Assembly (NCBI GenBank): GCA_022825825.1
Contig: JAJDWA010000034.1
Coordinates: forward strand, 1 to 64,000
Length of the DNA stretch: 64,000 nucleotides
Reading direction: 5' to 3'
Source of the DNA: Candidatus Poribacteria bacterium
GTDB lineage: Bacteria; Poribacteria; WGA-4E; WGA-3G
Shown here: positions 38,626 through 48,222 of the stretch, one piece after another
Layout of the letters: each line of letters begins with the position of its first letter
Numbering within the stretch: the stretch's first letter is position 1
Notes under the pieces: generated by a model
What the model saw: only the letters and a program-made list of their open reading frames with translations
Told to the model about the DNA's origin: nothing
Database searches by the model: none
Position numbers and translations under genes: made by a program

Positions 38626-39498
38626 ATGAAAGTATTAACTGATTCTCAAATTCGTGACTTTAACAAAAACGGCTATCTTCTGGTTGAAGACGCGCTCGCT
38701 TCTGAAGATTTAAACCCGCTTATCACGGAATTTGAAGAAATTGTCCACACGGGTGCTTCACAACTCTATGCAGAAGGTGAGATAGACTCTGAATTCAAAA
38801 CGGAAGGTTTTGACACGCGCTTAGCAAAAATAACAGAACAATCTCCGGCAGTTTTCCAAAAAGTTTTTAGTGGCGCACATACCGGACCGGCACTCTTTGA
38901 TCTTCTCATCAATCCAAAACTATTGGATATTGCAGAATCACTTGTCGGACCGGAAATCATGTGTCACCCTGCATACCGTGTGCGTCCGAAATTGCCAGAA
39001 CATGACCGAACCTTAGTACCATGGCATCAAGATGCAGGTTATATGGAGCCAAAATGCGATTCAGTTTTACAACTCACAATCTGGATTCCGTTGGTAGATG
39101 CCACCGTTGAAAACGGCTGTCTTGAAGTTATTCCGCATGCACATCGTGATGGTGTTTTTCGGCATCGTCACTCTGAACGTTTTTATCTTGAAATTCCAGA
39201 CGATGCATTACCCGAAGTAGAACCTATAGTCGTTCCTGTTAAGTTTGGTAGTGTTCTATTGCTTACTAACCTGACACCGCACCGCTCTATTCCGAATGTC
39301 AGCAATCAGGTACGATGGAGTGTTGATTCGCGCTATCAGGACGCTGCGAAACCAACCGGCTATCAACCGGAGGCGGGTTTCCTTGCAAGAAGCAGACTGC
39401 ACCCCGACCATGTTGTTACCACACCAGAGGAATTCAAGCGGATTCGTGATGAACATCAGCCCGGTCCAGGTCCAAATCGGTGGGGGAAAAAGGAGTAA
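38626..39498 (+). CDS. Phytanoyl-CoA dioxygenase (PhyH) family protein
   Basis: FNKNGYLLVEDALASEDL; LVPWHQDAGYMEPK; LEVIPHAHRDGVFRH; start at ATG 38626 after GAGAGG. Confidence 0.9.
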   Translation: MKVLTDSQIRDFNKNGYLLVEDALASEDLNPLITEFEEIVHTGASQLYAEGEIDSEFKTEGFDTRLAKITEQSPAVFQKVFSGAHTGPALFDLLINPKLLDIAESLVGPEIMCHPAYRVRPKLPEHDRTLVPWHQDAGYMEPKCDSVLQLTIWIPLVDATVENGCLEVIPHAHRDGVFRHRHSERFYLEIPDDALPEVEPIVVPVKFGSVLLLTNLTPHRSIPNVSNQVRWSVDSRYQDAAKPTGYQPEAGFLARSRLHPDHVVTTPEEFKRIRDEHQPGPGPNRWGKKE

Positions 39499-39757
39499 AA
39501 TGATGCATAATTTCAATTGGTTATCTCAATTTTCTATAGTTCTTGTCTTAAACGTTGATTCCTTAATTCTTTCTCCTTAATACATTTTCAGACTCCCAAA
39601 AAGTTATGTTATAATTATTCTGAGAGATGCCCATCTCGCTAAGTGTGAGGTTAGGAAACCACACCTACCGAGGAGTGTGCATATTTTCAGATTTCACTAT
39701 AATAGGGAGCAGCAATACAGATAAACCTTCCTTTTTGTTGTTATGCTTAAAAAAGTA

Positions 39758-40198
39758 TTAATAACGTTGCATGTCCTGATCAACCTCTTTTGCCCACCTG
39801 TCGATCCCACCAGCAACGCTGAGTACCGATTTGAATCCGAGTTGTCGTAGAAGATGTGCAGCATCAAGACTTCGCATTCCGTGATGACAGTAAACAACAA
39901 TTTCATCCACTGGTAAAAGTTCACGACACCGTCTTGGCAGTTCACCAAGCGGGATAGACACTGCCCCGTCTATATGAACAAGTTGATATTCCCATGCTTC
40001 CCTGACATCAAGCAAAACAAAATCTCTACCAGCATCCATCATCTGTTTAAGTTCATTTGGTAGGATAGCGTAATCTTCGGGATCATAAGGTAGGATCGCC
40101 TCTTCTACACTTGGTGCAACCCGTGGTAGAAAGTTGTCTCGTGAGGTTCTGGCGGAATCCCAGATTTTGTATAAGAAGTTTCTGATACGTTTAAACAT
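39758..40198 (-). CDS. Rhodanese-like domain protein
   Basis: DFVLLDVREAWEYQLVHIDGAVSIPLGEL; VYCHHGMRSLDAAHLLRQLGFKSVLSVAGGIDRWA. Confidence 0.92.
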   Translation of the reverse strand: MFKRIRNFLYKIWDSARTSRDNFLPRVAPSVEEAILPYDPEDYAILPNELKQMMDAGRDFVLLDVREAWEYQLVHIDGAVSIPLGELPRRCRELLPVDEIVVYCHHGMRSLDAAHLLRQLGFKSVLSVAGGIDRWAKEVDQDMQRY

Positions 40199-40232
40199 TC
40201 TTGATCTTCATCCAAAAGTAAAATACACCTAA

Positions 40233-42266
40233 CTAAAATGTAATCGTCATGCCTAACGTGGGAATAATAGGTAACTGAGGTTCTTCCTCAATAGCGCATC
40301 CGGTAATAACAGATGTTTCTTCATCTCGTACTTCACTGAATGCGTACTGGTCAACATTCGTATGATTATATAGGTTTAAAATCTGAAAATACCATGTGAG
40401 ATTCCAACGTTTGTAAGGGTTTCGTTTTGTAATTCGAAAATCGAGACTATGGTACGCTGGCAATCGCTCCGAATGTGTTTCACCAAACTGTCGGTCACAA
40501 CCGATACCCCCATTTGGCAACTGAACCTCTTCGTGAGTCAAAGGGGTTCGTGGGTCACCAGTGTGGAAACGCCAACTGAGATAGAGGTGCCATGTTGAAG
40601 AAATCTGATGGCTACTGCTCAGAAAGAGAGAATGCCGCCGGTCATATTGCCGAAAGATTGTAATGTTACCCGATGTTTCTTTTGCGATGCCGTAAGCGTA
40701 ACCGAGTCCCCATGTTAACCGAGGTGATATAGCTTGTGTCGCAAAAAGATCAAATCCCCTTGCATTTGCAGATTCTGGAGAAGTAAAAATCTGTTGCTGT
40801 CGTCCAAATTCTCTTATCCTACCTACCAAATTATCAAATTTTTTGTAGTACCCTTCAAGACGAATCAGAAAATTGTTGCCGCGGCTATATTCACATCCCA
40901 GAATATAGTGCGTTGCCTGTTCGGCACGTCCGACAGTCTTTATATTGTCTTCAACAGGTACTGACATCAAATCGACAGGTTGATGATAGAGCCCCCATGC
41001 GCCTCGGAATACTAAGTTTTTCTTGGGACTCACCGCGAACGCCACACGTGGACCAATTTCATAGTTTTGAACATCTGGGTTTCGATAGTTCTGGACCACA
41101 TAGCGGCCACCGACGTTGATCGCGAGTTTTGGATGAATTTGCCAATCATCTTGTAGAAATATTTTGATGTCATTTCCGCTATTATCAATATTCGCTTGAA
41201 TTGGCTTATATTTGTTTATTCCTGCTTGTCGTTCTTGGACATCGTATTCATATTGGGCAGCCGACCAACGCCACTCAACACCAGTACGAAACGTATGTTT
41301 TTTTAATGCGTTTACTGTGAGTTCTGTTTTTGCTCCCAAAAATCGGAAGTCACGATTGTCAAAATCCGATTTTCCAGTTGCTCTCTCTTGGCTTGATGAA
41401 CCGCCAAAAATAAAAACATCTGTCCAATATGAAGTGCCAAAAGTATGTCGCCATTTTAGCCAAGCGGTCGAATTATCGTATAGGGAATCCAACTTGTTAT
41501 CTATATCATCTACACGTATCAGATTCTTATCCCAACCGTACAACCCGTTAAGGGTAATTGTGTCTGCATCTGTTACTTGATACATGAGTTTACCATAGAC
41601 ATCGGCATATTGTGGTTTGTATTCTTCGTCAAGATCTATGAGCGCGAGGATTAGGTCAACGTACCCGCGGCGCGCTGACAGCATCCATCCGCTCTTTTCA
41701 GTCAAAGGCCCCTCCACCATAACGGTTGCGTTGATGAGGTCTATCCCGAAATTTGCTGAGATCTTTTCTGTATTCGGTGTTTTGGTTGTAATGTCAAACA
41801 CACCTGACATTTTTTGTCCGTATTCTGCTGGAAATCCGCCCATCAACAGATCAGCACGTTGGATTAAACCGAGTCCGACCAACGAAACAGCCCCGCCAAA
41901 ATCTTGTAAATGATATGGATTGTAAAGTTCCATACCGTCTAATCTCACTGAGACACCATCCTTCTCTCCGCCTCGGACGCTGAAGCGCGCGCTATAATCG
42001 CTTGCAATAACGCCAGGTAAAATATGTCCTGAACGCATTATATCGTTGTCAATTAATGGGAACCTTTCTATCTCCTGCTTTGAGAGTGAGAGTTGTGGGG
42101 TCGCTCCATCATAAATCATAAATCTCCCAGGTGTTACAACAATTTTTTCAAGTTCTATCGGTTTTTGATTTTCTTGTGCATGAACCGTAGGAAAATGAGC
42201 GAAAGAAAAAATGAGAATGTGGAGAAGGAGAAATCCAATGGTGCACATTTTGATGTAGGACATCAT
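40233..42266 (-). CDS. TonB-dependent outer-membrane receptor
   Basis: Signal peptide; plug-domain pattern IVVTPGRF...ARFSVRGGEKDGVSVRLDGMELYNPYHLQDFGGAVSLVGLGLIQRADLLMGGFPAEYGQKMSGVFDITTK; C-terminal barrel ending MTITF. Confidence 0.92.
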   Translation of the reverse strand: MMSYIKMCTIGFLLLHILIFSFAHFPTVHAQENQKPIELEKIVVTPGRFMIYDGATPQLSLSKQEIERFPLIDNDIMRSGHILPGVIASDYSARFSVRGGEKDGVSVRLDGMELYNPYHLQDFGGAVSLVGLGLIQRADLLMGGFPAEYGQKMSGVFDITTKTPNTEKISANFGIDLINATVMVEGPLTEKSGWMLSARRGYVDLILALIDLDEEYKPQYADVYGKLMYQVTDADTITLNGLYGWDKNLIRVDDIDNKLDSLYDNSTAWLKWRHTFGTSYWTDVFIFGGSSSQERATGKSDFDNRDFRFLGAKTELTVNALKKHTFRTGVEWRWSAAQYEYDVQERQAGINKYKPIQANIDNSGNDIKIFLQDDWQIHPKLAINVGGRYVVQNYRNPDVQNYEIGPRVAFAVSPKKNLVFRGAWGLYHQPVDLMSVPVEDNIKTVGRAEQATHYILGCEYSRGNNFLIRLEGYYKKFDNLVGRIREFGRQQQIFTSPESANARGFDLFATQAISPRLTWGLGYAYGIAKETSGNITIFRQYDRRHSLFLSSSHQISSTWHLYLSWRFHTGDPRTPLTHEEVQLPNGGIGCDRQFGETHSERLPAYHSLDFRITKRNPYKRWNLTWYFQILNLYNHTNVDQYAFSEVRDEETSVITGCAIEEEPQLPIIPTLGMTITF

Positions 42267-42419
42267 GCGGCCTCACTGTTTTGATTTGTAGGGTTATACG
42301 GAATTATAACATTTTTCGTCAAAAGTGTCAAAATATTTTTATAGTGAATGATCAGAGGCATTCAATTGTCGAAGTGAGTAAGTAGGGAGTTGTCAAGACT
42401 AATCTCCAAACAACAAAAT

Positions 42420-44087
42420 TCAATACAACACATGCACCCGATTCTTACCGCGTAGCGTCTCATCAGGCATCACAATCGGCATCTCGACAATAGCGATGAG
42501 CGAACCATCGGCACTAATAGCAAGTGTATCATAAGGTAGTTGTCCCTCCGTGCGGTAGGTATAGAGATATTTTGCCAATCCGCTACCTTTAGCCGTCAGA
42601 TCAAACACCGAAACCCCGTGAAGGCTCTCGTTTAGGTTTTGGCTCCGTTTAGAAACAGCTAACGCAACATAACGTCCTTTGCCATCAATTCGTAAACCTT
42701 GCGGCATATTTTCAAGTTTCCACTGCCAAACCTTTTCGCCCCCCCATGAATAAGCAAAAACCGTCATTCCGTTAGGGTGCATAGCAGATGGACGTTGCGC
42801 TCCCTTTTGAAGATGATAAGGAATATACGTATCACCTGTAACAAAAAGTGCAGCAGCGTTCGTTGCCCCAATCGTTCCAGTTGTAGCAATAATCGGCACA
42901 CCACTCATCTCCATAGGTGTTGCCAAATTCTGTTCCCATATCGGTTCAGGAGTGTTCACATCAAAAATAAAAGCACGGCCATCATCCGTAGTAACGTTGA
43001 CGAACTTCCCATCAGGCGACATACTGATACCACGCCAAAAGGTAACCCCCTTAAAATAGGGGGCAAGCGGTTCAAAATCTGTGTGCCACTTTTCTGTGCC
43101 TGAATCTGTCTCAAGCACAGATAACGTTCCGTTGCCCTTACCACTTTCATCCGTTACAAGTGCAAGCACTTTACCATCAGCACTTACGTCAAACCACCGG
43201 AATATCTTCTGCATAGCATCTTCACGGGGCCATTTCCATTTTACATCCCCAGTTTTAGCATCAAACCGATAGAGCATAGATCGCTTTTGCGGTATATCTT
43301 TCTGTGTCCAAGAATGCACACCTGCAACTAATAGATCGCCGTTCGGTAGCGTCCGAATGCACGACTGACCGGGATAACTTACCCACGCATACACACTCTC
43401 TGGATTACTCGGTGTTGAAGTTTGGATATCATCTGCCGTTCGGTATTTCCAACGAAGTTTCGGCTGTGCCCCTGTCAATTCATAGCAGTAGACAAATCCG
43501 TCTGCTGCTTGCTCTCCGATGTAGAGCAGTGTATTATCAGGACTAAAAGCGATGTGCCTAACATAACCTTCAGAAATACGGGTTTTCCATACAGTTTTAC
43601 CTGTTATGGGGTGGACAATAGCGAGATGGCCTCTATCGGTTGCAACTGCAAGTTTGTCTGCATGAGTTCCATGTCCAAATGCTATTGCTGTCGGTTTGGC
43701 AGGTTGACGCAGATTTTCCATCAACGACAGGAGTCCATCTAATTCAATTGTTCGGATGCGGTAAGGAACAGGTTTCAGAGGCGAAGTTGCTGGTGTTATG
43801 CTTTTCCCCAAACGAAACCGATAACTTTTATTCGGATGCCACGCGAATTGTAATAAAACGCGTTTTTCACCGAGTTTTAGAGAAGGTACAGTTTCAAAAC
43901 CAGCGCCTTGTTGTCCAACTGAAACTTCAACTTTCGAACCAAGTTCGCCTTTCGTTTCAGTCTCAAGCACTACGCCCGTACGAACCCAAACGACATTTGA
44001 TTCAGCCATCACTGCACTAATCGGCAGCGCGATAAATAATACCAGACAGAAAAATCGGATATGTTTCATTGATATATCTCCTCGCAA
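42420..44087 (-). CDS. PQQ/WD40-like beta-propeller protein, secreted
   Basis: Signal peptide; repeated blades (ITGKTVWKTRISEGYVRHIAFSPDNTLLYIGE, DAKTGDVKWKWPRED, ETDSGTEKWHTDF). Confidence 0.82.
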   Translation of the reverse strand: MRGDISMKHIRFFCLVLFIALPISAVMAESNVVWVRTGVVLETETKGELGSKVEVSVGQQGAGFETVPSLKLGEKRVLLQFAWHPNKSYRFRLGKSITPATSPLKPVPYRIRTIELDGLLSLMENLRQPAKPTAIAFGHGTHADKLAVATDRGHLAIVHPITGKTVWKTRISEGYVRHIAFSPDNTLLYIGEQAADGFVYCYELTGAQPKLRWKYRTADDIQTSTPSNPESVYAWVSYPGQSCIRTLPNGDLLVAGVHSWTQKDIPQKRSMLYRFDAKTGDVKWKWPREDAMQKIFRWFDVSADGKVLALVTDESGKGNGTLSVLETDSGTEKWHTDFEPLAPYFKGVTFWRGISMSPDGKFVNVTTDDGRAFIFDVNTPEPIWEQNLATPMEMSGVPIIATTGTIGATNAAALFVTGDTYIPYHLQKGAQRPSAMHPNGMTVFAYSWGGEKVWQWKLENMPQGLRIDGKGRYVALAVSKRSQNLNESLHGVSVFDLTAKGSGLAKYLYTYRTEGQLPYDTLAISADGSLIAIVEMPIVMPDETLRGKNRVHVLY

Positions 44088-44129
44088 TAAATGTAAATGT
44101 GTGTTATTATTCCGAAATATCTAACATAA

Positions 44130-46049
44130 CTAATCCGCTACTTTCCACAACCCTTGACCCAATTTCGCTCCAAGAAGTACACCGATAAACGTATACGCGA
44201 ACCCTTCAACAAAAATTCGGAGCAAAATATACCAATCTGCGAAAAAGAGGCGGTAAAATAGAATAGAGAGTTGAAAATCGACATAAACAGCAATTGCATC
44301 GCAAATACCGAGAACAAGTGCCCAGGCAAGCAAACCGCGTCTCCGAACAAGAAGTAAACCTGTTTCCAACAGGAGAACACTTGTGCCTGTATAGATAATC
44401 GTCATCGGTGTGAAAAGGCCGAACGTGACCGCGCCGAGAAGTAAACGCACTGCAGAAACAAGTAGGATAACACCGCCTTTACGATATGTTTGTGACACAT
44501 CGGAAACTTGTGGAGCATTATCACCAGGTGCACCGGAAATGTAAATTAGCAATGCAGTAAGCAGCGCATAATAAAGTGTCTCATTAACCAAACCTGTCAG
44601 AAGTACAGAAAAGGGACCGAAGATCGCACGGATGAGATTCAAAAACAGGGTCGACGGTACAACAATTGCCACAAATATTGTTGTACCGAATAGTGCGATA
44701 ACAATGAGTTGCTTGGTAGAGAAACGAACAAAGAATTGTCTATGAAACTGTAGCAACACAATAAGTCCAATGCAGCTGGCAATAACTGCTAATCCACTCA
44801 CAAATAGCGCATGTCGATTCGGAACTACGATGTGAAGCGGGCTTTTGACACTGAGGACTGTTGTACCACTTCCCCATATCTTTACCGCAATCTCACGTTC
44901 GTATTCACCACCTGCGGCAGATTGTGAATGAAAATAGATGGGCAAAGCGATAGAGGTCAGTTCTCCTCCCGGCAAACTGGCAAAACTGATACTCCGATCT
45001 GTGCCAGCGTTGACTGCATCTGGCGGTGCAAGAAAAGCCACTGCATCACCACTTCTCACATCACGATTGATTGATGAAACAACCACGTGGATAGTTTCTT
45101 CACCATGATTCTGTATACGGACTGTCTGATAGGTTACAGGAGTATATATGTCTGTCTGCTCTGTTTCCAACCAGCTGAATAAAGGCCGCGGATGATAAAT
45201 CGTATTCTCTCGCTGTCTTGAATCTGTTATGCCATTTGCATCCGTAGGCATATCAACAGTTTTAATGGAAAGATGTTCAACAATCTCAAAAAAATTTGCT
45301 ATTCGCACCTGCACCGTTGCGGTCTGTTCCCACTGTTCTCCATCTACTGACGAAAAGCGAACAACACCTGAAATTTCTTGAGTCTCCGATTGCCCCGGTG
45401 TTTCTATTGAAATTTCGGGTGTTCTCAAAACTAATTCACGATGCCAAGTTTCCGATGCAACGTTAAACACACCTGTTGTTGAAAGGTAAGTCTTCATATC
45501 CCTTGCTTCTGTCTTCCAATCGCTGGGTAAGTGCGTAACATTCAAACTTAAAGGTACGCATAACTCCAAATCAAAAGTAGCGGGAGTCTTGCCGTTTGTG
45601 ACCATGACTGTGGCACTCATCTCGCTCCCTTGCAAGATGAGTGCTTTTTGATTACTACTCAACGGATTTTGTGCGTCCGACTGCATTGCAGCACCGTACG
45701 GGATAGCAATCTCCAAGCTGCCGCTTGTATACGTACGCGGTGCAGCCACCGTTTGCACGCTAACATGCTCTGTAGACGAGGTTGCCTCAAATCTATACGT
45801 TTCCCCTTCCTGCCACTCGAAATAAAGCGACTCTATCTGTCGTGGTGGCACAGGGAAATTAAGTTGTGAGACCATTGTTCCATCGGGATTATAAGCAGTA
45901 ACTTGCTTAATCGGCGCTTCGTTCGCAAACTGCACTTTAGCACCAAGCGGAAAGAAGGTAATCTGCCATGATAATGTATCCTCTTCTGCTTCAGGTGTAC
46001 AACCGATGAAAAGTATGGGTAAAAAAAACAAAAATCCCCATTTTCCCAT
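44130..46049 (-). CDS. Lipoprotein-type N-terminus with large extracytoplasmic region and C-terminal multi-pass membrane domain
   Basis: Lipobox-like FLPILFIGC at N-terminus; about 400-residue soluble region; roughly six hydrophobic helices C-terminal (FSTKQLIVIALFGTTIFVAIVV...LIRAIFGPFSVLLTGLVNETLYYALL). Confidence 0.75.
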   Translation of the reverse strand: MGKWGFLFFLPILFIGCTPEAEEDTLSWQITFFPLGAKVQFANEAPIKQVTAYNPDGTMVSQLNFPVPPRQIESLYFEWQEGETYRFEATSSTEHVSVQTVAAPRTYTSGSLEIAIPYGAAMQSDAQNPLSSNQKALILQGSEMSATVMVTNGKTPATFDLELCVPLSLNVTHLPSDWKTEARDMKTYLSTTGVFNVASETWHRELVLRTPEISIETPGQSETQEISGVVRFSSVDGEQWEQTATVQVRIANFFEIVEHLSIKTVDMPTDANGITDSRQRENTIYHPRPLFSWLETEQTDIYTPVTYQTVRIQNHGEETIHVVVSSINRDVRSGDAVAFLAPPDAVNAGTDRSISFASLPGGELTSIALPIYFHSQSAAGGEYEREIAVKIWGSGTTVLSVKSPLHIVVPNRHALFVSGLAVIASCIGLIVLLQFHRQFFVRFSTKQLIVIALFGTTIFVAIVVPSTLFLNLIRAIFGPFSVLLTGLVNETLYYALLTALLIYISGAPGDNAPQVSDVSQTYRKGGVILLVSAVRLLLGAVTFGLFTPMTIIYTGTSVLLLETGLLLVRRRGLLAWALVLGICDAIAVYVDFQLSILFYRLFFADWYILLRIFVEGFAYTFIGVLLGAKLGQGLWKVAD

Positions 46050-46170
46050 AACAAAAACCTTCTCATGTCGGATTTGATAGATCTTTGTAGGCGCGCTTGT
46101 ATGAAGATTAATTTATTAATTCGGTCCTTTTCTGTCAGCACAAGGCAGGTATACCCGCTGCTGGCGAGGC

Positions 46171-46302
46171 GGGGAATGCCTAAAGCAGCATGCGCCAAAT
46201 CAAGAAATCAACGGTATGAACGCCTGTTGGCGTTCCCCGGGTATGAATGCCTGTTGGCATTCCCCGTCCGGCATGTTCCATGATTCATACCGTTGATTTC
46301 TT
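46171..46302. repeat. Composite palindromic element
   Basis: 19-bp perfect inverted repeat AAGAAATCAACGGTATGAA (46202-46220)/TTCATACCGTTGATTTCTT (46284-46302) enclosing hairpins GAACGCC-TGTT-GGCGTTC and GAATGCC-TGTT-GGCATTC. Confidence 0.85.
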
Positions 46303-46389
46303 CCTACCCTCGCCAAAAGACCGATTTATTTTCTTAAACTTCATATAAGCGCGCCCTCTTTCTGTAGGAGCAACCCGTACTCCTCATCC

Positions 46390-47688
46390 TTAGAAGTACT
46401 GAGCAACACTTATCAAGTCAAGGATGTTAACCAGACCATCCCCGTTAACATCGCCAATTATTCCGGGTCCACTTTGACCGAAATTCTGACTGACAATCAC
46501 AAGATCTGTTATGTCAACAAATCCATCGTCGTTAACATCTTCATTACGCGACACGATTCGTGCCAGTGCTACCTTATCGGTGCCGTGCCCAAGTTGGTAT
46601 GTTTTTATGAGTGTTTCGTCTGGCCCCATGACAAGCATAGTAGAGAATCCATCGCCTGCCCAATTAGGTTTGGTGATATACAGATTTCCATCCGGCCCGA
46701 AAACCATTCCAGAACCACCACCGAACTCGGCGAGTCTGTCACTTTTGTCTCGAATCCATTTTTGCGTTGGCAAATCGTAGATCAATAGACCACGGTTTGC
46801 CCAGCCTCCTTGAATAAACAACTGTTTCTGTGAATTGATTGCAAAAGACCCAGGTGTCATCTTAAGGTCAACCGTTTTGATGATTTTATCGGTAGTCGCA
46901 TCAATTAGAACCAATTTTCCAGAAATCAGTCCGTAATCACCCGTTGTCTTTACAATAACAGTGGAGTCACCATCGTTGAGAATTCCCCCCGCATTGATAG
47001 GCATAGGTATAGAACTCAGCACCGAGTCTGTCTGCGTATCTATAACAGTGACACTGCTTTGGTGGTAGATAGATTTACCTGCTGCCGCATCCCACTCCCA
47101 AGCGGGATTGGTCACATAAGCTTTTCCGTTGAGAACCGTGATGCCGGTCGTTTTGTTGAGAGAGGCATCCGTAATAATTTTGGTCACACTGCGACTGCCA
47201 ATGTCAACAACATGCACCTGATGGACATTATCACAGGTAACATACATTTTATTCGAGTTGATAAGTGCAAGACTTTGTGGATAAGCGCCGGATTGAATCG
47301 GAATAACATCAACAATTTCCTGCCGTTCCAAATTGATCATTAAGATACTGTCGGAAAACATACCTGAAAGCCAATCGAAACGCGATACGTATGCGATATG
47401 TCCATGAATCAGAATATCACTTGGAACATCGCCAATAGTAATGACTTCTGCGTCAACGGCCCGTTTCAGATTTGGTTCATCAAGATCGATAATTGAAAGG
47501 GAAGAGATAACATTTAAGTCGGCATTATCCAACGCATTCACAACAACAGCAAGATTTTGGACATCTGTTTGTGCAAAAGTGAAACTAATAAGGAAAGTGA
47601 AAAGCATCGCACTGATAAGCAGGAGCGAATGCAGTTTGTAATTTGAGTGGAACGAAAAAAGTCGCCTAAAGAAAAAAACTTTGTTCAT
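46390..47688 (-). CDS. Secreted YncE-like beta-propeller protein with C-terminal dockerin-like repeats
   Basis: Repeated propeller blades; C-terminal DVNDDGFVDITDLVIVSQNF and DVNGDGLVNILDLISVAQYF. ORF track extends to 47751, but ATG at 47688 is preceded by ACGGAGG and gives a signal peptide MNKVFFFRRLFSFH... Confidence 0.87.
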   Translation of the reverse strand: MNKVFFFRRLFSFHSNYKLHSLLLISAMLFTFLISFTFAQTDVQNLAVVVNALDNADLNVISSLSIIDLDEPNLKRAVDAEVITIGDVPSDILIHGHIAYVSRFDWLSGMFSDSILMINLERQEIVDVIPIQSGAYPQSLALINSNKMYVTCDNVHQVHVVDIGSRSVTKIITDASLNKTTGITVLNGKAYVTNPAWEWDAAAGKSIYHQSSVTVIDTQTDSVLSSIPMPINAGGILNDGDSTVIVKTTGDYGLISGKLVLIDATTDKIIKTVDLKMTPGSFAINSQKQLFIQGGWANRGLLIYDLPTQKWIRDKSDRLAEFGGGSGMVFGPDGNLYITKPNWAGDGFSTMLVMGPDETLIKTYQLGHGTDKVALARIVSRNEDVNDDGFVDITDLVIVSQNFGQSGPGIIGDVNGDGLVNILDLISVAQYF

Positions 47689-47699
47689 TAATACCTCCG

Positions 47700-47740
47700 T
47701 AATGAAACAAGAAACCCCTACTTTCATTGGAAAGAAGGGG
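47700..47740 (-). terminator. Intrinsic terminator-like hairpin between riboswitch and coding region
   Basis: On the minus strand CCCCTTCTTTC-CAAT-GAAAGTAGGGG followed by TTTCTTGTTT; one T-T mismatch in an 11-bp stem. Confidence 0.75.
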
Positions 47741-47879
47741 AAAGGCGACACTTCGTAAAATCTGATCCTGTGGTTCTGTGTAAGATTGAATACTTATTAG
47801 GACTATGTGTATTCTATATGTGACAGGATACTGCTGCGCTCTGTTCCACCGCTTTCCCGCGAAAGCAGATGCGTGAAAC

Positions 47880-48097
47880 ACGACTCAGGCAGGTCTCCTG
47901 ACTTCCGATTTCTTTGTATAGTTTGCAGGGCAAAACCTGCTTCTACCAAAGTCCGCTGCACCTTCCCATCAACCTTTGACAGTGGTCTCCCAGCGGAAAC
48001 TCCTCAACTGAGGAATTAATCATTCACAGTGGCGGGGCCGTGGCGGATTCTCACCGCGCTTCCCTATTCTCCGTACTTCGGCACCTGAACCGTTCAT
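47880..48097 (-). ncRNA. Cobalamin (B12) riboswitch
   Basis: Minus strand reads GGTGCC...GAATAGGGAAGCGCGGTGAGAATCCGCCACGGCCCCGCCACTGTGA...GACCACTG...GATGGGAAGGTGC...GGAAGTCAGGAGACCTGCCTGAGTCG, matching conserved core elements including the B12 box. Confidence 0.96.
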
Positions 48098-48222
48098 TTA
48101 TTCAATTATATTCATATTATATCATATTGCTCTATTTTTTGCAAATTTATTTTCATTCATTTAACTCTTGACATCAGGACAAATAACTGATATTATGTAA
48201 CAAAAACGGAATAAGGCTAAGC

